DNA from: an uncultured Gammaproteobacteria bacterium
Lineage (GTDB): Bacteria > Pseudomonadota > Gammaproteobacteria > PS1 > Pseudothioglobaceae
Length of the DNA: 64,000 bases
Assembly (NCBI GenBank): GCA_902556205.1
Contig: CACDVH010000003.1
Location: 121,513-185,512 of the forward strand
Direction: 5' to 3'
This document shows positions 57,430-64,000 of the stretch, piece by piece. The notes beneath the pieces are model-generated. The model was not told the DNA's origin, did no database searches, and saw nothing but the letters and a program-made list of their open reading frames with translations. Made by a program: the position numbers and the translations under genes. The first letter of the stretch is position 1, and every line of letters begins with the position of its first letter.

Positions 57430-58120
57430 GCTTTTTACCAAGGCCACGAACATGCTCTTCGGCCATCTCAGCACTTCTTGCAGCATCACGACCATAGGCA
57501 GGAACGCCTATTGAATCAGCAAATTCTTGATTCAAGGGAGCGCCACCACACATTATATGAACGTCTTTACGCATTCCTCTTTTTTCCATCTCTTCTACAA
57601 CAACTCCCATGTAGGGCATTGTTGTTGTGAGTAATGCGGACATTCCAAGAATAACTGGTTCATGAGTGTCAACCGCCTCTAAATAGTTTTCAACAGGGTT
57701 GTTAATGCCAAGGTCGATTACCTCAAACCCTGCTCCCTCACACATCATTCCAACAAGATTTTTACCGATGTCATGAATGTCACCTTTAACAGTTCCAATG
57801 ACAAACTTACCTAACGATGTATCTTCTGCTGATTCAGCAAGGATAGGCCTTAAAATTTTCATTCCACCCTTCATTGCACCAGCGCACTTTAACACTTCTG
57901 GAACAAAGAGAATGCCGTCTCTAAAATCTATTCCTACAATCTTCATTCCGCCAACAAGAGCTTCACCTAGGACATCATTGGCATCCCAACCTCTTGCAAG
58001 TAGTATTTCAGTCCCCTCAGTTACTTCAGCATCAAGTCCATCATAGAGGTCATCTTGAATTTGCTCCACGAGCTCTTTATCATCAAGATCATTCAGGTCA
58101 AAATCGTCTTCATCACTCAT
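57416..58120 (-). CDS. Methylamine corrinoid protein (MttC-like)
   Basis: A 234-residue B12-binding protein that carries the methyl group between the MttB-family enzyme and the THF methyltransferase. A helical cap domain (about 20-105) comes first. The Rossmann domain holds the lower axial His in GDIHDIGKNLVG, with GMSALLTTTMPYM and IMCGGAPLNQEF completing the corrinoid pocket. The N-terminus is strikingly acidic (13 Asp/Glu in the first 27 residues); the C-terminus is basic (GKKRAHR). First gene of the operon, with a consensus promoter upstream and GAGG 7 bases before the ATG. Confidence 0.93.
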   Translation of the reverse strand: MSDEDDFDLNDLDDKELVEQIQDDLYDGLDAEVTEGTEILLARGWDANDVLGEALVGGMKIVGIDFRDGILFVPEVLKCAGAMKGGMKILRPILAESAEDTSLGKFVIGTVKGDIHDIGKNLVGMMCEGAGFEVIDLGINNPVENYLEAVDTHEPVILGMSALLTTTMPYMGVVVEEMEKRGMRKDVHIMCGGAPLNQEFADSIGVPAYGRDAARSAEMAEEHVRGLGKKRAHR

Positions 58121-58154
58121 TAGAGAACCTCAAATTGTCAGGAACAAAATCGGA

Positions 58155-58183
58155 AAGATACCTTGAATTAATTTCGGTGTCAA
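58155..58183 (-). promoter_or_regulatory. Sigma-70 promoter of the corrinoid operon
   Basis: Minus strand TTGACA (58178-58183), a 17-base spacer and TATCTT (58155-58160), some 35 bases before the ATG. The leader would be only about 28 bases, too short for a cobalamin riboswitch. Confidence 0.6.
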
Positions 58184-58220
58184 TCATTAAGTTTATATTT
58201 TAATCTTTTTTCTTTTGAGG

Positions 58221-58250
58221 AAAAAAAATTGACTGTTAAAGCCCTTTAAC
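58221..58250 (-). terminator. Terminator between glutamine amidotransferase and corrinoid operon
   Basis: GTTAAAGGGCTTTAAC (58235-58250 on the minus strand) forms a short stem, followed after 5 bases by a run of eight U. It would end the amidotransferase transcript, separating it from the corrinoid operon. Confidence 0.6.
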
Positions 58251-58320
58251 TCATTGTTATTTGGGAAAATTATCATGTCCAAAATTAAATGAAAAAAACG
58301 ACAAAAAAAGTTGAAAAAAA

Positions 58321-59034
58321 CTAAACTATTAGCCTCATAAAGTTGTCATAAATTTGCTTAGCACAACTTAAACATTGACTCATATTTTGATCAGTTTTTT
58401 GCTTAAGATCTGATAGGGCACCCTCGCCCAATGTATTTTCAAGAGCCTCTGCATATTCAGGAATAGCTCCCCAGTTTTCAACCGTATCTGACTCTATTTC
58501 TACATGATATTGCATAGACCAGGCATTCGCTCCTATGCGCATTGCCTGAATTGAACATACATCTGACTTTGCCAAGACTTCTGCTCCTTCAGGTGCTTGA
58601 GCAACTCTAACTGAGTGCCATTGGAGGCATTGCTGTTTCACTGCTGTGCCTTTAAATAGTGGATCTTTTTTCCCCTGTTCAGTTAACTCAATCTCTAGCA
58701 CTCCAATTTCTGGAATTTTTTGAGGTCCACAGGTTCCACCAAGAGCATCTGCAAGCAACTGATGTCCTAAACAAAGACCAAGATAGGGTTTTCCTAAATC
58801 TTTAACCCAGTGTCTAATTGCAGCTTTTTCTTCAACAAGCCAGGGGTTTTCCTCAATATCCCAAACATCCATCGGACCCCCCATAACCCAGAGTGCATCA
58901 TAATTATCAAAACTAGGAATTTTATCGCCGCGATGCAAATAAACCGGATCCCACTCAATTCCATCCTCAACCAAAAATTGTCTCAATGAACCTGGATGCT
59001 CGCAATCAACATGTTGAAAGACCAAAACGCGCAT
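58321..59034 (-). CDS. Class I glutamine amidotransferase-like protein
   Basis: A 237-residue stand-alone GATase1 domain. The nucleophile elbow is GLCLGHQLLADALGG, and the catalytic His and Glu are in MQYHVEIESD. MGGPMDVWD forms the oxyanion-strand region. Such proteins are often annotated as GMP synthase subunits, but no synthase domain is attached, and some relatives act on gamma-glutamyl amides. It lies directly upstream of the corrinoid operon, divided from it by a likely terminator, and it is divergent from an MFS gene. A role in gamma-glutamylmethylamide or other amide metabolism is conceivable but unproven. Confidence 0.82.
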   Translation of the reverse strand: MRVLVFQHVDCEHPGSLRQFLVEDGIEWDPVYLHRGDKIPSFDNYDALWVMGGPMDVWDIEENPWLVEEKAAIRHWVKDLGKPYLGLCLGHQLLADALGGTCGPQKIPEIGVLEIELTEQGKKDPLFKGTAVKQQCLQWHSVRVAQAPEGAEVLAKSDVCSIQAMRIGANAWSMQYHVEIESDTVENWGAIPEYAEALENTLGEGALSDLKQKTDQNMSQCLSCAKQIYDNFMRLIV

Positions 59035-59147
59035 TCGAATACCCCTATCTAATTAATGAAGAAAACTTACCTACATCTTAATACTAATGTCTATAACCGT
59101 CAAATAATAATTGGTTATACTGTCCATGACTTTTTTTGTTATAAAAA

Positions 59148-60368
59148 ATGGCTCAGCATAAAAAAATAATTAGTTTAGCAATTGCATTCGCGTGTGTTCT
59201 TTTAGCGATTAATTTTGGCTTTAGATCTTCACTTGGTCTTTTCTTAAAACCAGTTTCAGAAACATTCGGATATGGACGAGAGGTTTTTGCATTTTCTCTG
59301 GCTCTTCAAAATCTATTATGGGGATTATCTCAACCTATAGCTGGAGCATTTGCAGACAAGTTTGGAACCTCAAGAGTCATAATAGTAGGAACGATTTTCT
59401 ACTCTTTAGGGCTGTACATTTCGGCAACCGCTGATAGCTTTATTGGGCTCCACTTAGGAGCTGGGATTCTTATTGGAATGGGTATTTCTGGAACTGGCCT
59501 GGGTGTTGTTCTGCCAGCTATGGCTAGGATGGTTGCACCAGAAAAAAGAGCGCTTGCTCTTGGCATAGGAACAGCTGCTGGCTCAGCAGGTCAATTCCTA
59601 TTTATTCCAGTTGCTAGAGAGTTTCTTGTGGCCTATGGATGGCAAGTTGCACTCATCCTGATGGCAATAGGAGCACTATCTATGATTCTTTTTTCACCCG
59701 TTTTCAAGGGTGATAGCAAATCTAATATTACTATAGAAAATGAGCCAAAACAAAATCTAAGAGAAGCTCTGAGTGAGGCATCTGGGCACATTCATTATTG
59801 GCTTCTTATTGCTGGTTTTTTTGTTTGTGGTTTTCAGCTTGCATTTATTACAGTTCACATGCCCTCTTACCTTGCCGATAAGGGTTTTGATAGCTCAGTT
59901 GCAGCAATTAGTTTATCTATCATTGGTCTGTGTAACATTGTTGGCTCACTTGTCTCTGGGCATCTCTCTGGAGTCTATTCAAAGAAATGGATTTTGACCT
60001 ATATCTATGCAGCAAGGTCAGTTGTGATTGTCTTGTTTCTTATTCTTCCGATTTCTACGCTGACTATCTATGCGTTCTCATTTGCTACTGGCCTTCTCTG
60101 GCTTGCCACTGTCCCTCCAACATCAGGACTGGTTGCTCAGATGTTTGGTCTGAGATTTATGGGAACTCTTTACGGAATAGTTTTCCTGAATCATCAAATT
60201 GGATCCTTCACAGGTGTTTGGCTTGGAGGCTACCTTTTTGATAAGACTGGCTCATATGACCAGGTATGGTGGTGGGCCGCCATCATTGCAGCTATAACTG
60301 CGCTTATACATGTTTTTATAGACGAAAGACCTATCAAAAGACTTAGAGCTAATCTTCAGGCTACTTAG
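59148..60368 (+). CDS. MFS transporter, monocarboxylate/oxalate-formate-like
   Basis: A 406-residue major facilitator with twelve predicted spans. The motif between spans 2 and 3 is GAFADKFGTSRVI; the first span has the GFRSSLGLFLKPVSETFGYG segment typical of MCT-like and oxalate:formate-type MFS proteins. A central loop (GDSKSNITIENEPKQN) splits two halves. It is divergent from the amidotransferase and convergent with modC, overlapping its end by 4 bases. It may move a small carboxylate or betaine linked to the C1 operon; the substrate cannot be read from the sequence. Confidence 0.8.
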   Translation: MAQHKKIISLAIAFACVLLAINFGFRSSLGLFLKPVSETFGYGREVFAFSLALQNLLWGLSQPIAGAFADKFGTSRVIIVGTIFYSLGLYISATADSFIGLHLGAGILIGMGISGTGLGVVLPAMARMVAPEKRALALGIGTAAGSAGQFLFIPVAREFLVAYGWQVALILMAIGALSMILFSPVFKGDSKSNITIENEPKQNLREALSEASGHIHYWLLIAGFFVCGFQLAFITVHMPSYLADKGFDSSVAAISLSIIGLCNIVGSLVSGHLSGVYSKKWILTYIYAARSVVIVLFLILPISTLTIYAFSFATGLLWLATVPPTSGLVAQMFGLRFMGTLYGIVFLNHQIGSFTGVWLGGYLFDKTGSYDQVWWWAAIIAAITALIHVFIDERPIKRLRANLQAT

Positions 60369-61426
60369 GAGAGGATCGCAACACTTTTGACTTGAATAAA
60401 TACGCTCAAGCCTTGATCTAGTTTTAGTGAAGATGCAGACTTTCTAGTTAAGCATGCGAGCAAAACAACTCCTTTTAACGTTAGGCGAACCATGACTTGA
60501 GCATCTCCCTCAGGCACAATCTCTTCTACAACTGCTGGAAAAATATTCAAAATACTTGTATCGGTCTGCTTCTTTTTTGTAATGCTCACATCGCGCGCTG
60601 CCACTCTTATTCTAACAAGACTTTCTATTGGCAATTTATTATCCGGAACAACAAATTGCCCGCCTTTAAACTCAAGATGCATCAAATTAAAATCAGTATC
60701 ACGACTCATAACCCTTGCATCAAAAATTGATATTGCATTACCGCTATGAGATAGAGGCAAATCAAACCTTGTTAACATCTCATTTATTGGTCCATTACCA
60801 ATAATTTTTCCATCTTCAATAAGCATAATGTGGTCTGCTAATCTTGAGGTTTCATCTTGAGAGTGTGTTACATAAAGAATTGGAATGTTGAGTTGGCTGT
60901 GAAGACTATCAAGATAGGGCAGAATTTCATTTTTACGCTTAAGGTCAAGAGCTGATAAGGGCTCATCCAAGAGTAAAATTTTGGGTTTAGTCAATAATGC
61001 TCTTGCGATTGCAACTCGCTGTTTTTCACCCCCTGATAGCTGGACTGTTGACCTATTAATTAATGGTGTTATATCTAGTAAGGTATAAATTGAATCGATA
61101 AAGTCTTCAGTAAGTCCAGTTTTTCTCTTGATCACATAATCAAGGTTGCCTTCCACATTTAGATGATCAAATAGGGCGGCATCTTGAAAAACGTATCCAA
61201 TCTGGCGTTTATGAGTTGGCACAAAATTATGGTCTGACTGCCAAATTGAATCTCCAACTTTAAGAAAACCAGTATCACCCTTCTCAAGACCCGCTATAGC
61301 TCTTAATAAGGTTGTCTTACCAGAACCAGAAGGACCAAAGACTACAGTAATGCCCTTATCAGGTATGGTGAATTTGGCATCTAATTTGAAACCTTCTAGC
61401 TGGATATTTAGCTTACATTCAATCAC
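60365..61426 (-). CDS. modC: Molybdate ABC transporter ATPase ModC
   Basis: A 353-residue ABC ATPase. The nucleotide-binding part has Walker A GPSGSGKTTLLRAIAGL, signature QLSGGEKQRVAIARALLT and Walker B ILLLDEPLSALDL. The C-terminal extension (about 280-350) is a molybdate-binding TOBE/mop domain, the feature that marks ModC: RVAARDVSITKKKQTDTSI. It is last in modABC, and its start overlaps modB by one base. It feeds molybdenum to the formate dehydrogenase cofactor. Confidence 0.94.
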   Translation of the reverse strand: MIECKLNIQLEGFKLDAKFTIPDKGITVVFGPSGSGKTTLLRAIAGLEKGDTGFLKVGDSIWQSDHNFVPTHKRQIGYVFQDAALFDHLNVEGNLDYVIKRKTGLTEDFIDSIYTLLDITPLINRSTVQLSGGEKQRVAIARALLTKPKILLLDEPLSALDLKRKNEILPYLDSLHSQLNIPILYVTHSQDETSRLADHIMLIEDGKIIGNGPINEMLTRFDLPLSHSGNAISIFDARVMSRDTDFNLMHLEFKGGQFVVPDNKLPIESLVRIRVAARDVSITKKKQTDTSILNIFPAVVEEIVPEGDAQVMVRLTLKGVVLLACLTRKSASSLKLDQGLSVFIQVKSVAILS

Positions 61427-62112
61427 TAATCTTTATACCTCATTATTGAAAAATGACGATTGAAAAGATATACAAATATTAGCATTACAAAAGAAGTTAC
61501 AAGCAAACCCCCAGCTAATAAATGGGCCTGGGCATACTCCATTGCCTCAACATGATCATAAATTGCGATGGATAACACACCTGTCTCACCCGGAATATTT
61601 CCTCCTATCATCAGAACAACTCCAAATTCTCCAACAGTATGAGCAAATCCAAGAACTCCGGCTGTGACAAAACCAGAGCGTGATAATGGAACAGCAACTG
61701 TAAAAAAACGATCGAGTTTTGATGCTCCCAAAGTAGCAGCTACTTCCATAGATTGCCTTTTAACAGAGCTGAAAGAATTTTGAAGGGGCTGAACGACGAA
61801 AGGTAGAGAGTAAATTACAGATCCAACAACTAACCCACTAAAGGTAAAGGCAATTGAACTCCCCCCAAAAGATTCTAAAACTCTTGCCAATGGACTATTG
61901 GAACCCAATGTCATAAGCAAATAAAAGCCTAGCACGGTTGGCGGAAGTATCAAAGGCAAAGCAATAATAGCTTCAAATATAACTTTAAATTTAAACTTTG
62001 TTTGAGATAACCACCAAGCTAGTGGTGTTCCGATTGCAATTAAAATGGCTGTACTTACAAAAGCCAATTTAATGGTTACAATTATTGCTGAGACGTCTAA
62101 TTCACTTAACAT
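61426..62112 (-). CDS. modB: Molybdate ABC transporter permease ModB
   Basis: A 228-residue inner-membrane permease with about five or six spans. The EAA loop that contacts ModC reads EVAATLGASKLDRFFTVAVP, and the typical N-terminal KLAFVSTAILIAIGTPLAWWL and VLGFAHTVGEFGVVLMIGGN are kept. It shares its start base region with the end of modA and its end with modC, so the three genes are tightly coupled. Confidence 0.95.
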   Translation of the reverse strand: MLSELDVSAIIVTIKLAFVSTAILIAIGTPLAWWLSQTKFKFKVIFEAIIALPLILPPTVLGFYLLMTLGSNSPLARVLESFGGSSIAFTFSGLVVGSVIYSLPFVVQPLQNSFSSVKRQSMEVAATLGASKLDRFFTVAVPLSRSGFVTAGVLGFAHTVGEFGVVLMIGGNIPGETGVLSIAIYDHVEAMEYAQAHLLAGGLLVTSFVMLIFVYLFNRHFSIMRYKD

Positions 62113-62897
62113 TATGGTAAGTCATAACCATTTTTTTTAATAATGTTTAACGCCTTATCAGTTTGCATAAACTTCATAAACTCTTTTCCGCGTGAACTAT
62201 CTCTTAAAAGAACTGCTTGCTGTTCAATAGGATTATACAAAGACTGAGACACCAACCAAAAAGATCCTCCCAAATTAAACATAGGGTCTAATATCTGAGA
62301 ATATGAAACAAAACCCAACTCAGCATTTTCACTCCTGACGAATTGGAATGTTTGCGCAATATTTTCTCCTTTGACAATTTTTTCATTCATATCCTGCCAT
62401 AAGTTCATCGAGACAAGAGTCTCTTTCGATGCTATTCCATAAGGAGCAATTTTAGGATTAGCTATAGCTAAAAATCGAAAATCTCTATCAAAGAGAACCT
62501 GTCCACCTGAGTCAACAAATCCATCTCTAGGACTCCATAAAACGAGCCTACCTAATGCATACGTAAATCTTGATTGATCTCTAGTCATTCCCTGCTCTTC
62601 AAGCAATACTGGCCTTAACTTATCGGCTGAAAAAAACAAATCAAATGGTGCGCCATTAATAATTTGAGCATAATGTTTACCTGAAGAGCCTGGAATAAGA
62701 ACTATCTTATTTACTTTGCTAGTTTCCACATTTTCCAACTCAAACTGCACAATAATTTCCTTCATGGTGGAATAAAAATTGCTTGCAACTGCAATTCTAA
62801 TTTCACTGGCCAAAGTTTGAGTGGAAAATAGAAATTGGCAGCTAATTATCAAAGCGAAGAACCTTAACTTTGCATTCCACATATCTATTTTTGACAT
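62112..62897 (-). CDS. modA: Molybdate ABC transporter substrate-binding protein ModA
   Basis: A 261-residue periplasmic molybdate-binding protein. A signal peptide precedes the mature part (FFALIISCQFLFSTQTLAS, cleavage near residue 31), then IRIAVASNFYSTMKEI and PGSSGKHYAQI, the oxyanion-binding serine region, and FFSADKLRPVLLEE. It is first in modABC. A start five codons downstream (the second Met) is equally possible. No ModE-type palindrome was found upstream. Confidence 0.92.
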   Translation of the reverse strand: MSKIDMWNAKLRFFALIISCQFLFSTQTLASEIRIAVASNFYSTMKEIIVQFELENVETSKVNKIVLIPGSSGKHYAQIINGAPFDLFFSADKLRPVLLEEQGMTRDQSRFTYALGRLVLWSPRDGFVDSGGQVLFDRDFRFLAIANPKIAPYGIASKETLVSMNLWQDMNEKIVKGENIAQTFQFVRSENAELGFVSYSQILDPMFNLGGSFWLVSQSLYNPIEQQAVLLRDSSRGKEFMKFMQTDKALNIIKKNGYDLP

Positions 62898-62973
62898 ATT
62901 AATACGACTAGCACATTTATCGCTAATCTCAGCAGTTTGGTAAATCTATTCTATAGTGAATTTGTAAACTATT

Positions 62974-62982
62974 TGTTATAAT
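62974..62982 (+). promoter_or_regulatory. Extended -10 promoter of Sel1 gene
   Basis: TGTTATAAT is a perfect extended -10 (TGn plus TATAAT), about 85 bases before the Sel1-repeat start. No good -35 is needed for this class. The same 170-base spacer must also contain the modA promoter on the other strand. Confidence 0.5.
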
Positions 62983-63067
62983 TATGACTACTCAAAGCTG
63001 CAAAATTAAATACAATTATGTTAATATGCTAATCATTGATAAAAATACAGAAAATTAAAGGAAAATA

Positions 63068-63604
63068 ATGTCAAAAAATCATTTTTTATTAGCTTTTTTA
63101 TGTTCTTTTTGTATTACATTAAACGCCTCAGCAGACTACATCGATGGTCAGAGAGCTTACGCTAGCGGAGACTATGAAGCCGCTATACTTGTATGGACTC
63201 AAGTTGCACAAGACGGAAACGCTAGGGCTCAATATAATCTAGGCTGGATGCATGCAAACGGAAGAGGGATCATGCAGGACTTCCAGGAAGCAATTAAGTG
63301 GTATACAAAAGCTGCTGAGCAGGGCAATGTTAATGCTCAATATAACTTAGGCAACCTGTATCTTCGAGGACAAGGCGCCTCGCAAAATGACAATCTAGCA
63401 TTCAGCTGGTTTATTAAGGCAGCTGAACAGGGAGATGCACCTGCTCAATATAATCTAGGAAGAATGTATCTTCTTGGAAAAGGTGGTGATAAGAATTTTT
63501 TAGAAGCCAGGTTTTGGATTAAGCAAGCTCTAGAAAATAATGATGAATATATTGGAGCACTTGCACAACAAGTTTGGGATGATTATAAACTTGGCACCTA
63601 CTAG
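63068..63604 (+). CDS. Secreted Sel1-repeat protein
   Basis: A 178-residue protein with a signal peptide (HFLLAFLCSFCITLNASA, cleavage after about residue 22), an introductory TPR-like helix pair (GQRAYASGDYEAAILVWTQV) and three Sel1-like repeats, each with AQYNLG, a glycine-rich turn and AIKWYTKAAEQG or similar. The DNA of the repeats is also alike (GCTCAATATAA). Sel1 proteins in bacteria are periplasmic or surface adaptors for protein-protein contacts. The partner is unknown. AAAGGA precedes the ATG by 6 bases. No link to the mod genes beyond proximity. Confidence 0.88.
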   Translation: MSKNHFLLAFLCSFCITLNASADYIDGQRAYASGDYEAAILVWTQVAQDGNARAQYNLGWMHANGRGIMQDFQEAIKWYTKAAEQGNVNAQYNLGNLYLRGQGASQNDNLAFSWFIKAAEQGDAPAQYNLGRMYLLGKGGDKNFLEARFWIKQALENNDEYIGALAQQVWDDYKLGTY

Positions 63605-63630
63605 GAATCTTTATATTTAGTTCATTTTCG

Positions 63631-64000
63631 CTAAATATTTAGCGAAACCAAAGAGCAGGTTTCAATACTTGTCTTTTCTGCCTCTACAATAGCAACTGTT
63701 TCTGCAGCTTGTCTTAATAAATCAAGATTTGTTGCTTTTCCTGACAAAATTTCTTCAATAAACTTACGTATTTCAAATTCGTAACCCATGCCCTCTTTTA
63801 AGTGGATAGATTCTGGTTCATATCCATTTCTAAATAGTTTAAGAGTCTCATGCTCATCCAAAAGATAGCTAAGGGTTCCATTCTCAAAATTAGCAGTATA
63901 CGACATATTAAAGCCATAACCTTCTTGCATAGTCCATGCCCCCTCTGAGCTTACTAGTGGTGATGAGTCTGATTGATTAAAAATATAATTAGTGACAATA
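63631..64000 (-). CDS. Gfo/Idh/MocA-type oxidoreductase, 3' part only
   Basis: The frame is open from the stop at 63631 through the window edge, past the Met at 63930, so the N-terminal NAD(P)-binding domain lies outside. The visible part resembles the C-terminal alpha/beta domain of Gfo/Idh/MocA dehydrogenases: EGYGFNMSYTANFENGTL, LSYLLDEHETLKLF, YEFEIRKFIEEILSGKATN and the helix RQAAETVAIVEAEKTSIE. Sugar, inositol or related substrates are typical; nothing here narrows it. Confidence 0.75.
   Translation of the reverse strand, partial: IVTNYIFNQSDSSPLVSSEGAWTMQEGYGFNMSYTANFENGTLSYLLDEHETLKLFRNGYEPESIHLKEGMGYEFEIRKFIEEILSGKATNLDLLRQAAETVAIVEAEKTSIETCSLVSLNI

Noticed and set aside
58121..58220. 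Cobalamin or THF riboswitch before the corrinoid operon
   Set aside because: The promoter at 58155-58183 leaves a leader of about 28 bases, far too short, and no B12-box is seen.
62898..63067. ModE operator upstream of modA
   Set aside because: No ATCGnTATATA-type inverted repeat is present in the 170-base spacer.

Overview
The window is an AT-rich, gene-dense bacterial chromosome segment with short intergenic gaps, long co-directional operons and no tRNA, rRNA, CRISPR array, prophage or insertion sequence that I can see. Family content (AddA-type helicase, IspH, MnmG/RsmG, UbiA, the NuoE/NuoF-like formate dehydrogenase subunit, an Sel1 protein) points to a small-genome marine gammaproteobacterium. 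The mix of a tkt-gap-pgk-pyk-fba operon, a PEP synthase with its regulatory kinase, and a corrinoid-dependent C1 module recalls the SUP05 / Candidatus Thioglobus group. That placement is inference from gene content and base composition; no database was consulted.

Layout. 1-4.6 kb: 3' part of mfd, an orphan MASE1-like membrane protein with a possible 21-residue leader peptide, a roughly 400-base stretch without a gene, and a small winged-helix regulator. 4.6-12 kb (minus strand): PfkB kinase, ispH, accD, trpA, hemE, rpmE, a BolA-family gene, and a Pit phosphate transporter with its DUF47 partner. 12.2-13.3 kb: thioredoxin-type arsenate reductase plus an aquaglyceroporin. 13.5-16.9 kb (plus): glmU, an MFS transporter and a TauD-type dioxygenase. 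16.9-26 kb (minus): a MetC-like lyase, a UvrD/AddA helicase-nuclease, argS and polA. 26-27.7 kb (plus): an orphan znuC and dapD. 27.7-28.5 kb: two tandem paralogous small membrane proteins, each with its own promoter, leader hairpin and terminator. 28.5-33.6 kb: ubiA-rluC-tatD-rsmG-mnmG. 33.6-40.4 kb: the central carbon operon tkt-gap-pgk-pyk-fba. 40.7-43.9 kb (plus): ppsA and ppsR.

The most notable region is 43.9-62.9 kb. On the minus strand, read from its promoter near 58.17 kb, lie a corrinoid protein, DUF1638, a divergent MetF, a methyl-THF:corrinoid methyltransferase, a GFA zinc protein, a RACo-type corrinoid reductive activator and a non-pyrrolysine MttB-family methyltransferase. After a 190-base gap follow formate-THF ligase, FdhD and both subunits of an NAD-linked molybdenum formate dehydrogenase. 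A molybdate ABC transporter (modABC), a class I glutamine amidotransferase and an MFS transporter flank the block. Together they can be read as an oxidative demethylation route: methylated amine -> methyl-corrinoid -> methyl-THF -> methylene-THF -> (steps encoded elsewhere) -> formyl-THF -> formate + ATP -> CO2 + NADH. Three partners of the corrinoid protein carry arginine-rich tails, while the corrinoid protein itself has a strongly acidic N-terminus, which suggests electrostatic docking.

The window ends with a secreted Sel1-repeat protein and the C-terminal part of a Gfo/Idh/MocA-type oxidoreductase that runs off the right edge.
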